Made by a program: the position numbers and the translations under genes. Under the pieces are notes generated by a model. The model did no database searches. It was not told where the DNA came from and saw only the letters and a list, made by a program, of their open reading frames with translations. Shown one piece after another: positions 34,617-46,600 of a stretch of DNA of 64,000 nt (positions are counted from its first letter, which is position 1; each line of letters starts with the position of its first letter). This stretch comes from Malus domestica (taxonomy: Eukaryota > Streptophyta > Magnoliopsida > Rosales > Rosaceae): NCBI RefSeq assembly GCF_042453785.1, contig NC_091661.1:30495501-30559500 (forward strand), given 5' to 3'.

Positions 34617-34763
34617 GTAAAGATCGTACCCAGTGCACAAGGCTCCCGCTTTAAGCAGGGTCTGAGAGAGGTGAATATCGGGTAGCCTTACCCCCATTTA
34701 TGAAGAGGCTGCTCCCAAGTCTTGAACCCGAGACCTACCGCTCATGGGCGAAGGTACTTGCCA
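34617..34763 (-). mobile_element. Au SINE, truncated
   Basis: It runs from GATCGTACCCAGTGCACAAG to GGCGAAGGTACTTGCCATC and matches the full-length Au SINE at 45765-45920, but lacks the tRNA-side end. The duplicate block (14436-14547) has about 110 bases of other sequence in place of it. Insertion and a local deletion therefore both occurred in this copy after the duplication. Confidence 0.85.
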
Positions 34764-35076
34764 TCCGGAAATCGATAGTCGGGGGCATTTGTGGGACCAC
34801 CATTTGTAGAATGATGCCCCACGCGGCCTCTAAGGTCCAACCGTCCGGAGGTGACCTTCCCTGCCCACAGGAGTCCCTTACACAATGTACACACACAGAT
34901 CACTAATCCAAATTCTACTGCATGTTTAAGAAAAAGGATGATTTCACCACTTCGGTACTCAGCACCAAGGAACCTGATCATGCTACAACGGATAATGGTA
35001 TAACAATTCCAGCAGAGTCAGAAACCACACCGTCCTTCGAAACTCCAGCACGGTGAAACCTGATCGTGCTACAATC

Positions 35077-38000
35077 TCAGTCATCATCTTCATCATCAAG
35101 TACCATCCTTGACCTCCTTCTGCTTACACCACTCACTGGCAATGTACCTACTTCATCCTCCGAATCTGCCAGATCAGTGTCCATTTCCTGATGTAGCAAA
35201 TCCTCCAAAGTTTTCACAGGTCCAACATCTAATGGATTACCACTGCTGGTGCCTGTGACTTCAGCTTGTTCTGTGCCATTCAGACTAGCACGTTTCGCAG
35301 CAGCACCTTCGTCAACTTCATTTTCCAAAACAGTGCCGCTTTCTGTTCCCTGAATCGAGATGGCTTCGGAGTTTTGATCTATGGACTTGGAAAGGGATCG
35401 CCTAGTTTTCCTATATCCAAAAGAACAATTTTTTTATTAGAAAAATGGCTACCTTACATACACAATCAGAATCCAACGACTATAGTTATTCGAATTCTTC
35501 TTTTTTCGTTTTTTTCTCAGGGGGAGGTTTGAGGATGGAGAGAGGGAAGAGATTTACTTAAGAACAGAGCTTAGGATTTCATCATCACAATCATCTTCCA
35601 ACGCTTCTCGTCCAATAGTCTGTTCTAGCAACTCGTCGCTATTATCCTTCTTGCCCCTAGAAGTTCAAACAAAAAGTTGTCAGACATAGGTATTTACACA
35701 TCTATGTATGCATGCGAGTGTAAAGATGGAACCAAATACACATTCCTACAAGTTAATTCGGAATATGGAAACCGAACTGAATAATGAATTTAATAACCTT
35801 ATATTGTAAGGTTTACGTAAAGATATTGGAGTCTGACATATGCAGTAAAAACGCCAAAACAGTGAAAACTAAGATGGACATACTAATCATTGACATTTAC
35901 CTTTTCATTAATGAAAATAGTGTTTCATCATCAGAGTCGTGCATTTTGTTTGCATTAGAGTCACTATGATCCTCATCCTTCAGCATGCCACCTGAAGGCC
36001 TCTTCTTCCGAGGAATATGCAAACCAAGCTGCTTAAGCTTACGAGAAACTTGAGGAGCTGTGAATTTCCCATCTCCATCCATCGCATTTGCAATCATATG
36101 GCTGCATTTCTTATGGTCTTTAAATCTGGGAAGATCGAAGAAAGCAAATTTTTCTTTAAAACAATATAATAGTAAACTTCCATTATCTACTTTTCTTTGG
36201 TAATCCTCCAGCATTTATCAAGTGAGAAGATGTCAAATCTCATATTTCCACCAAGCCACCAAGTAATACTCACTGCTCGTATAAAGCTCTGATATTAGCT
36301 TCCTGATCTTCACTGAGGGCACGGACCCTTTTTCTTGCTCGCCTATAAAAATATCAAGGTCAAATTAATTAACAGCTGAGCAGTGAAGCAACACAAACAA
36401 AACCAGCATGCATTACGATTTGCCATGAAATGAATGGCTAATTGACAAAACACTCACAAAGGCTGGCTTTTTGATTCAGAATGAGTTTTAACTGCTTCCT
36501 CTACTCTTCCATCTCCATCAATTTGACTAGGCCCAGTGGAAACAGATTCCTGAGCTTTCCGAATTCTTTTCCTTCGTGCAACTTTCAGCCCTAGCTGTTT
36601 AAGCTTGTTAGAAATTTGAGCTGATGAAACTTTACCATCACGATCAAGAGCTTCCGCAATAAGATGACTACAATTCTGGTCATCCTTGAATCTAGATTGG
36701 CCATATTTGTTAGGAAAGATTTCAGTAAAGCTGGATGAAAAAAGTAGGTTACACTGCTAAAACAATATTGGCACAACTCAAATTATGAACACACATCATG
36801 GCCAATGCTTTTTATATTATTATGTTTCGGCTGATATCAGGTGTACTATGCCGGGTTAAAGGCTCAAGAAAGAAGAAAGATCTTAGATCAAGGAACCATA
36901 CTTCTCATACAGATCCTTAATTTTCATCTCCAGTTCAGCTCCAATAACAAGTCGCTTGTTTTTTCTAGAAACCCTCTCAGTTTCATTCTCTATGGACTTT
37001 CCCTCACTGCAACAGTCGAATGCATCAAGGTCTCATTAAGATGACAATTTATAAAAAAATATTAATCATCAAGTTGTAAGTATAAAGGACGTACTTGTCA
37101 TAATTAGCTTGCCCATCAGTCTCATTATCTGAAATATATGCAGTACCTCCCTCCGCTTTGCCAGAATTTTCTCCATCACTGTAAGAAAAAAGAAGGCATA
37201 TTCGTTAGCTCCTCTTGCAGTATCTCATCCATTCAGAAAATTTCGTACTTTTTTTTGTCCCTTTGGTAGACTTGTTTCGCAAAATTTATTCATATATCAC
37301 AATTTCCCGCTTAATAGAGGCATCAGAAACATGTCTTACTTCTCATATCCAAGGTCATGAGATAGCACGACATCAGCTTCATCTTCACCAAGTGCATCTG
37401 CTATGCTTCTACTTGTCCATCCTTTGTCCAGTGATGGACCAATTTCATCGTCCCCTAAACTGTTTGCCCAGTTTCTAGTTTCTTTCTTCAAATGGCCAAG
37501 CTCTTGCAATAAATACTCAGCATTAATGTAATGGCATTCTTTGCGAGTTTTCCAGAAGAGAACTTCCACAAAAAGTAGGGGTTGATTTTTCATTTTTTTA
37601 AGCATTTTTCTGACCAAACTTTTCAAAAAATCGACAATATTTTCATACGCCTTGCATGGACATGACTTCTGCTCAGCTAGAATGTCATAGAATGTAGTGA
37701 GGAGTGACAACTGCAAAAGTTTTTCCATGAAAACTTTAGATGAGAAATGAACTTGAAATGGCTGCTTAAAATTATATAAAGTTGATACGTAAAGTTTCAC
37801 CTGATACAACATCGGAGAGAGCCCCAGGTCATCACTTATCCTTCGCAGCATGCTGACTATGTAGTGATTGGTACTGGTCGAGTTACCCTTATAAAACTTA
37901 AGCAACCAACACAACTTCTGGATGATGCTGTGGCTTGCAAAAGCAGAAATCAAAGTTGACACCTTAAAATCAACTTCATCAGTTGCAGCTACCTGCTCAT

Positions 38001-41000
38001 CAGCAGAAGAATCGCCTGTGCTATAACCAAGATCACCTTTGGCATAGTCAGAATCTCTGCGATCGATCTGTGCCAGACTGTCTTCAATTTTTTCTGTCTC
38101 CAACAAAGATATTTTGCATTCATCAGGCTGATCAGGGATAATGGTGTCTTCTTTCCCATTGGAAATTGTGTTTAGGCTTCTGTTCTCCGTCACACTGACT
38201 TCTGTTGATTGCTCTTCATTGGAGATGCCAATCTCTTTTTGAATGGTACCATGCTCTTCTAAGAGTTTATTTTCTGTTTCCTTCTCAATAGGTGTTTTCT
38301 TCTTCCTCACTTTCCTAGATTTTTTAGAAACCTTAATCATAAAAGGAAATTGGTTTTAGTAGTGAATTTTTTTTTTCCAAATGGTTTTAGCAGAGAGACA
38401 ATAATATTTTCCCCCTTTCCCCCATCCAAAATTATGAATGCTACATACCCTCAAAGTTCCGCCTGCTTGAAGGTTTTCCATGAGCCGTAAAACTTTATAA
38501 ACCATCTCTATCAAATCTGCAAGATCACTGACAAAGAAAACTTGTGAATATGAAATAAAGGCCCTCAAACAAGAGAAAAAAAATGTAATTAATTTTGGAA
38601 TAACTTGCTTTTGATCAAAGACAAATGGATATTAAATCTCTTTTTCCTGGTACGTGTTTGAACAGTAGTAGGTTAAAGGCAGGTGTTTCTTGATGGTCAG
38701 GGAAAAGTCCTACCCTGTAGAATGCTGAATCATCTCCCTTTCTTAAAGATTGCATATCTAAAATTGGATGCCCAACAACAAAGAAAAAAATCCTCTAATC
38801 TTTCGTTAAAACTCTCTGATACTGACACAACTACTAAAGAGAACCTCTCAACAGGATTTCAAGTGAAAAATCATATTTGGAAATTTAAAAAAAGTGTGCA
38901 TGTGGATACAAAAAGGAAAAAAAAAAGACCTTCTGGGTTGTTTGTGAGTGTCAAATGATTTGAGTAAATTTATGAGGAAGTGCGTCATCCCCTCATCAGT
39001 CTGATCATAAAATAATTTGTAGAGAAGTATGCGAGCTGTTTGAGGCTCCTTGGAATCTGCTGGCAATAACTTAAGCACCAAATCCAGCATGCAAATCTGG
39101 AAGAAAAATAAATTAGTTAAGAAGCATGTTGCAAGGGCATAATTAAAATACAGTTCTTATCCCAACTTCACATATCAATAACTTGCATAGAGCTTTTGAG
39201 ATATGGCAACTTAAAAATATGTCCTTCTAATGGGCCACTAAAGTGCAATTGGTCCCTTTAAAAACTATGTATTTTTTTTCCATCATTCGTTACACCAATG
39301 ACCCTTGCATGGAAAGTAACTTAGGCCACAGAGAAGTGTTATTGGAAAGTAATGAAATAATTACCATATTTTTCATAAGAGAACCAGCTGCAGACAAAAA
39401 CTTGTAGTCATGTGTTTCCTTCAAGCTATCATATGCATAACGCCACTTTGAAATGACTAGTTGAAACATAGATTCGTTCACTGATGCTGCAATGGGTCCG
39501 CAAACATCACCTTTGAAGAATGTGCTATCAGCATCTTTATCAGTGGGAGCTTCAGTTGGATCTGCTTCTGTGCCCATGCTAGGCTGGTAAATCATAGAAG
39601 ATCCAGGTAAAACAATTAAAATTCTCCAACAAGAAATGTGACTTGAGTTATGTGGTGAAATGACCCAAAATGACAACCACTGTGCATAATGGACTCATTA
39701 TATCAGAAGTACAATCTAAACCCTTTAGAATGGATAATGGAGAAAGACCCAGTTGCATTGATTAAATTGCAGGTTGGGATAGATTGAGATGAGAAATATT
39801 GGTCCTTCTCCGTGCAAAAAGGTTAGTTTCTAAATTCTGAAAAATGAGTCCTGTTTGCAGAAAGGTTTCATTTTGCAAAAAGTAATTACCATGTCCATTT
39901 AGGAAACAACTAAACATGGTTATCCAACATAGCCTGTCTCACCTTAGAAATTGAAGACTTGTGATACTGGAAAGAAATAGCAAACTGAGCAACTTGAAAG
40001 AAGACAACAACATCACTCTTCTGAATTGAGGGGTGTTCCTTTTCAATATTCTCACGAATTGACTGCATCAGAACTGATAGACACGGACTACTTTGTAATT
40101 GTGCAATAAGACCATAATGGAACATCAAGAAAAAAAAGTGAACTAACATAAAAGAGGAACGAAAAAATGACATACCATTGTAACCCCCTGATAAAAACTG
40201 GTTTACAAAATCATGGAGCAATTCTAAAATTTTATCCTTTGTTGAAGGCAATGTCCCATGATCCCAAGCAATTTTTTTTACTGGACCCCGGGGATTATGT
40301 GGTTTAAGCATGGTTTTACAAGAGGTAGAAGTAGGCCTTCCCTTCAAAACTGCCACAGAACCATCCTGCCGAGGAAAGCCCATTATCATTAGAGAAGAAC
40401 TTATAAAAAGTTAAAAACCTCACTTGCATGAGGCCATAGTGAAACTCCCTACCATGGTGAGCTGGGTAAATGTTCCACTAAATTGTGAATGGCGACTCAT
40501 GTTACGTAGTCTAGAAAGTCTTTTTTTCTCTTCTTCTTCTTCCTCCATTATGGACTTGAGACTATTTAAGGAACCAGCGGTGTTTCCATCCACCTAAAAA
40601 ATACAAGTAATCAAATAGACTATAAGAAAACGGCTATCAACCACTGCATCAGTAATGTAAGTAGTAAGATTAAATCATTGAGCAAATAATTCAAAGCTCA
40701 TAAGTTCAGAATATAAAGCAACAAAAGGAAAGAAATTTCATTGGCTAAAACTTGTACTTTTTGTGGCTCTATCTATGTCTCATATTAAAGCTTCTTGTCA
40801 AGGTTTTCATTTAATTTCTCCCATTGTCTTATTTAAAATGCTCGCTAGCTCTGAACAAACGTCATTTTCCTTACAAAGAATTCAGAAAGAGATGAAGAGA
40901 AACCAACCTTAAGACCTTTTGAATATGCGTTTGCGATCAACTCTGGTTCTTGACCCATGAATATGTAATGGAAAATTTCCAATAAAAGCAAGTTATCGTG

Positions 41001-42258
41001 ACAGAGGTAGCTACGGGAATCACCAATATGCTGGGTTATGACTAAAACTATGTCCATCACGTTCTCATGAAACAAAAGTTCTAGAAATCTATCTCTGAGT
41101 GATACAAATTGACTGGCCATTCCTCCAGCCTTCTGCTGCTGTGAAATTTCTTGAACAGCTAAGATGTTTCGGAATAAAGTAAGTACCAACTGCACCAATT
41201 TCCAGTCATCCTCCGTGAATGCATCACTGTCAAAAAGCGATGAAGAATATGTAATTTTCAAGCAACCAATGATGCAGAAGATGAAGCATATGTAATCTTC
41301 TCTCACCGTTCCAAATTTTCCAGTGGGCTTTCCAGAAGCGATACTATAACTGCAACAGTATCACTAGATGTAATCGAAGACTTCAACTTCCACAGAAACT
41401 CTATCTGCTGCAAAACATCATTCGACGAAGGCTCAACTGGCATAGTTAGGAACACCAGAACCTTCACTGCAAATTCAAAAAAATAATTAAAGTCATCCCT
41501 TTGGAATACGCTTTCATAAACATGTAATGAAGAGAGAAAAACGATTTTACCTGCATTCAAAACCAAGTTGGTATCAGCTTGGCAGTGTTCAATGATAGGT
41601 ACCAAATGCTGATCTACAATATTCCATTTACAGACTTGCTTAAAAACATCCCGATTCTGCGGGTCATCACGCCTCAAAAACCTTAGCAAATCTTTCAGAT
41701 TATCTGTCAATAACAAAGAAAAACAAATTTCATATCTGCCACCTGACTGGAAAAAATAACATTCCCAATCGACATCGTTTTCATCTAATCAATCGAGACC
41801 ATACGATTCCTCGTGCATTCAAGCCAAATCCAAATAATTAAGAAGAAAAAATACCCATTGAACGTTTGGAATTAACAAAGAAAATTTTCGAATTTAAAAA
41901 ATTAAACGGAAGAAAAATGATGCAATTTAGCCCGGTGGAATTTTACCTTCAAAATTAACCCATTTCCAACCATCAACAGTAAGTGAAATAAATAATTCCC
42001 CCCAAATCTGCCCTAGTTTCGCAATCTACTCCAACCAAAATTGCTACAAAGTCAATTTAACTAGGAAATTTTGCAATCCAAACTAAAATTATCTTCCATT
42101 TCCGGCATTTTCTCGGCATCCAAACGGAGATTTCTCGAAGACATAGATGACGTACCTAAGCAGTACTTGCCCTTCGAGTAGCCGATCCGGTTGCCATTGT
42201 CATCTTCTTCTGCAATCCCCAGATCGCAGCATATTACCGATAAGCCTTCCAAGTCCAT
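35077..42258 (-). CDS. TIM: TIMELESS homologue (replication fork protection), multi-exon
   Basis: The start MDLEGLSVICCDLGIAEEDD lies at 42258. Exon 1 is 42156-42258, exon 2 41551-41703 and exon 3 41307-41466, all with GT-AG borders that keep frame. Exons continue to a stop at 35077 after RRRSRMVLDDEDDD. The N-terminal TIMELESS domain is clear (DNLKDLLRFLRRDDPQNRDV, VKVLVFLTMPVEPSSNDVLQ). A lysine-rich, acidic central exon (37336-38340) follows. Two tandem repeats of the type RFKDxxxCSHxIAxAxDxDGKxxxxQxSxKLKQLGL are encoded around 36000-36720. In eukaryotes TIMELESS-TIPIN couples helicase and polymerase at stalled forks in the nucleus. The promoter carries E2F sites. This is the only complete copy of three here. 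Middle exon borders are approximate. Confidence 0.88.
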
Positions 42259-42334
42259 CTTCCGTGAAACGGTGCCGTTTTCAAACGAGGGTTCGAGAGT
42301 TTGGGACTTCTGGAGGAGATGAGGAGTGGAGGAA

Positions 42335-42342
42335 TTTGGCGC
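42335..42342 (+). promoter_or_regulatory. E2F-type site upstream of TIMELESS
   Basis: TTTGGCGC, a perfect match to the E2F consensus TTTSSCGC, lies 77 bases upstream of the TIMELESS start codon. It fits S-phase expression of a replication-fork gene. Confidence 0.6.
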
Positions 42343-42409
42343 GAGAGCAATCAGATCTCCGAGAAAGGGTTTATTTTGAGGGTTTTGGTGGCGCCAATTT
42401 CAACGTGAT

Positions 42410-42417
42410 TTTCCCGC
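42410..42417 (+). promoter_or_regulatory. Second E2F-type site upstream of TIMELESS
   Basis: TTTCCCGC, again a perfect TTTSSCGC match, lies about 150 bases upstream of the start codon. A near match (ATTGGCGC, inverse strand) lies between the two sites. Confidence 0.6.
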
Positions 42418-42526
42418 GCTCCTCAGGCGTGGCCAAGGTTTTTATTAGCTGATGTGGCCATTTAGGTGTACAGGTGTCAGCTGATGTGGCAATCGTTTAT
42501 AGGTTGGAATCGTATGTAGGTGAGGA

Positions 42527-42726
42527 GAGAGCATCCTCGCCGGATCCTCCAATCATATCCGTTCATTGTACATCTTGCGATCAGTTTTTATCAGGTACCG
42601 TTTATATTCAATTTTAAATAATAAAAAATTACAATGATTTTTGACTCCACGATGAACGGATGTAATTGGAGAATCCTAATTATCCTCATAAAGAGGATCT
42701 GGAGAGGATCCGGAGAGGATCCCCAT
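42527..42726. repeat. Palindromic MITE (best copy)
   Basis: Inverted arms ATCCGTTCATTGTACATC and GATGAACGGAT flank an AT-rich centre with TTCAATTTTAAATAATAAAA. GAGGATCC-like words occur at both outer ends. Other copies lie near the RLP genes. It sits in the TIMELESS-pyruvate kinase promoter interval. Confidence 0.65.
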
Positions 42727-42764
42727 GGATAGGTGAAAACCTTTGATTTTTAAAAATTATTTTT

Positions 42765-43050
42765 CTAATAATGATGAGTAGCACAATTACCTATAAGCAT
42801 ATGTAAAGTATCTTTTTTCTTCGATGTGTGATTCAAACTGTCAATACTCTCCCTCACGTGTGGCCGTTGGGTGACGTGGAGCACGTGTAGTCATTGGACT
42901 TCACGTGTAAGACAACTTGCTCTGATACCATGAAGAAAGTTAAAATTTCATCATAAAATCAATTGGTAATATAAGAAGCAACCAAATTATTTATAAGCAC
43001 ATATAAAATCTCTCATTTTCTCAATATGAGATTCAAACTCTCATTAGTCA
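42765..43050 (-). mobile_element. Degenerate TRIM-like element
   Basis: Two diverged direct repeats (about 42770-42850 and 42955-43045; shared words ATAAGCA, CTCATTTTCTC/TTTTTTCTTC and GAGATTCAAACTCTCA/GTGATTCAAACTGTCA) flank a spacer. The spacer contains TTGCTCTGATACCATG, the inverse of an initiator-Met tRNA primer site. It matches the layout of the intact TRIM at 51834-52190. It is old and decayed. Confidence 0.5.
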
Positions 43051-43691
43051 TGTTGAAAATTACATAGACCGATAAATAATTGTGCGTGGATTTAAATTTG
43101 TCACGTAGTGCTATTAATTTAGGAAAAGTCATACAAAATAATTTCTCAAAATAAGAACTTATAGATAACAAATTCACCACATATGGCATTCATGTCCATT
43201 AGTGTTAAGTCATGTGAAGAAAAAAATATATTACTACATTAGAACGCCAATGTAACAGTGAATCGAAATATCACAATAACGGTAAATTCAGTTATGCGAG
43301 TTGCTCAACTGGCAAATCAGCCCAGCAGCCCGCATATGTGGAAGCAGCACTGTTTGTCCGGAACAGGCCCAAAATAATCTCGTGACCCGCCCGTTCCCCT
43401 TTCGAGACAAACTCCACTTGGAACGAAGGAAGTTGAGCAACTTCTACTTCGCCGCTACTTCCTTCGTTACAACCAAAGCCCTGCCAAACTCTGTCTCTCT
43501 GTCTCTTTCTCTCTCTCTCTCTCTGGCGCCTCAAAACCTCCGCCAAAAGTAGCGGCGACTTCCACAACCTCCCCCACGTCCTTTTAAATCCATCGGCCAG
43601 TCACTTCACCTCACCATTGTCCTCTCAGAACCTCGGCCAAAAACCCGAATCTCTCCCTCTCTATCTTCTCTCTCTCTCCTCTCTCTCCTAA
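43051..43691. promoter_or_regulatory. Pyruvate kinase promoter and 5' leader
   Basis: About 640 bases upstream of the pyruvate kinase start. CT microsatellites at 43492-43524 and 43646-43690 are typical of plant transcribed leaders. TTTTAAATCC near 43582 is a weak TATA candidate. No other gene is seen. Confidence 0.4.
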
Positions 43692-46600
43692 ATGGTGCAG
43701 GTGGTGGCTATGCGGGCGATTCAGAGCTCGATCCTCTCTCCCACCTCTGAATCCGCATACCGCCGCCCCGCCTTCAAGCTGAAGCCGCCAACGAGCTTTG
43801 CGTACAAAGTTATGGCCTTTGAGGAGAAGCAGAGGGGATGGAGCTGGAGACTGTTTGGGAACAGGAGGTCTGAGATCACTGCGAAGCGTCCCCTTCAGAC
43901 GGAGGTCGCTCCCGTCTCACCCGAAGACTCACCCAAGGTTCGTGCCACTGCTCAAATCTTCCTTGTTCTTTGTTTGGACCTTGATGCGTTTAGCAATGCG
44001 GTCTAGTGGTATTCCTCCTTAGAGTAATTCCGAGGTCTCAGGTTCGATTCGCTTGGATGGAAAGTTGGATACTTTATTACGGGCTTAGCTGAAATCCCCT
44101 ACCTTTGCGTAAAAAAAATATAATCTGTTTGATTGCCGAGAAATTGTAGAAAATCATGAGAAAAAAGGAAACTTTTTGTTTTTGGATGTTGAATTGATAA
44201 TACATAGGCTGATTGATAATGTTTAGGGCTGTTTGGAAATGCTTTTATAGAAAGCACTTATGCTTATAATCGCTTTTATTACAATCACTTTGAAATTTTC
44301 ATTTAAAGTTCCGAGTGCTTTTAGAATGTATGTTTAGATTTGTTTAGTTTGTGTTGCTAATCAGATAGAGGAGCAGTGGAAGGCAATTCAGCAACTTGAT
44401 GACCCAGCAGTGGGTATGTGGTCCAAGCCTGTTGTAAAACGTAAGACAAAGATTGTTTGCACAATTGGTCCTTCCACCAACACACGCGAAATGATCTGGA
44501 AGTTGGCCGAGGCTGGAATGAATGTTGCTCGTATGAATATGTCTCATGGAGACCACGCGTCTCATCAGAAAGTTATAGACTTGGTTAAAGAATATAATGA
44601 GCAACATAAGGACAATGTCATCGCAATCATGCTTGATACCAAGGCAAGGCTCCCCTTATTGTTTGTTGTTATTCCTTCGATATCAAGTCATTACGTTAAA
44701 TTGCTTATTTTTTACTATTCGGATTATATCTAGGTCGTTCCATTGATGAAAGGTTGTTCTGTATCAGGGTCCTGAGGTTAGGAGCGGTGACTTGCCGCAG
44801 CCAATCAATTTGGAAAGCGGGCAGGAATTTACCTTTACAATCAAAAGAGGGGTTGGCACATCAGATTGTGTTAGCGTGAACTATGATGATTTTGTTAACG
44901 ATGTAGCACCGGGAGACATGCTTCTGGTTGATGGTATGTTGAATTTTACTTTTCTTTTGGTTAAAAATTGAAATTATGTTTATATGCACTCTGAATCTTG
45001 ATTTGCGCTGTAGGTGGTATGATGTCATTCCTGGTGAAGTCCAAGACAGAAGAATCAGTGAATTGTGAAGTTGTTGATGGAGGAGAGCTTAAGTCTAGGC
45101 GACATTTGAATGTGCGAGGGAAAAGTGCAACATTGCCTTCTATCACTGGTTGGACTCCTAAATTGTCGATTACATCCTTTACATTCTATTAAAGATGTTT
45201 TTCCTTTATTTCTTTATGATCGGTTTTCCTAATCAATATAGTTTTCTGAACTTATTTATTGCAGAGAAAGATTGGGAAGATATTAAATTTGGAGTGGACA
45301 ATAAAGTTGACTTTTACGCTGTTTCATTTGTCAAAGATGCGCAAGTTGTTCATGAATTGAAGAATTATCTGCAAAGTAACTGTCCAAATACTTTTATCAT
45401 ATATACAGAAAATACATCCGAATTCCACACTTTTGTTTAATGCTTTTAAAGAATTGTATCTAATATATTTGATGTTGCAGGTAACAATGCAGATATACAT
45501 GTTATCGTAAAAATAGAAAGTGCAGACTCTATCCCGAATTTGCATTCCATTATCACAGCATCCGATGGGGTAATTTCTTGAATCAATGAATGGAAACTTG
45601 ATACTCAATAAATCTTTCTCCTGGTTATTTGCATCTTAAAAACACATTTGAAATTTATCAATAAGTTTCAGCAATCTCTTCTTTTAAATTTTTAATATAC
45701 GATAATTTAGGAAATGATATGTTGAACTTTTTTTAGCACGGTTTAATATATTAGTCTTAATAAAGGTCGTACCCAGTGCACAAGGCTCCCGCTTTACGCA
45801 GGGTCTGGGAGAGGTGAATGTCGGCTAGCCTTACCCCCATTTATGGAGAGGCTGCTCCCAAGTCTCGAACCCGAGACCTACCGCTCATGGGCGAAGGCAC
45901 TTGCCATCGCACCAAGTGCGACCTCTAATATATTAGTCTTAATGTTTAATATAAAAATAACTCAAACGTCCAACGCCAATCTCTTCTTTTAATATGTAAA
46001 TAATACATTTTGAACTTACCTGATAGTACTGACACACAATTATCTGATTTTAGGCAATGGTTGCAAGAGGAGATCTTGGTGCGGAGCTCCCTGTTGAAGA
46101 AGTTCCGCTTTTGCAGGTACTTAACAACAAACACATTGCAATTGAATCCACTTAACAAGATTGATACATTAAGTTGAGTTCATTGAGTACGTTCTGAACT
46201 CTCTTTTATTTCAAAATGTAGGAAGAGATTATCAGGATATGCCGTAGCATGGGAAAGGCTGTTATTGTGGCAACAAATATGCTGGAAAGCATGATTGTTC
46301 ACCCAACACCAACCAGAGCTGAGGTATCCGACATTGCCATTGCTGTTAGAGAGGGTTCTGATGGAATTATGCTTTCTGGAGAAACTGCTCATGGAAAGTA
46401 AGTTGTTGTGGCTATCGGAATTATACGGTTGGAACCAGTTTTGGACTATACTAACATTTAGACCGTAGCATAATGTGATAAAGAGATTTCATATCCATGT
46501 AGGTTTCCTTTGAAGGCAGTGAAAGTTATGCACACTGTCGCACTTCGGACTGAGGCGACCATCTTGGGTAGCGCAGTGCCAGCCAATCTTGGTAAAGCTT

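Noticed and set aside
43990-44119. Possible tRNA gene in pyruvate kinase intron 1
   Set aside because: A- and B-box words are present, but the sequence continues into a tRNA-unrelated body and an A-rich tail, as in a SINE.
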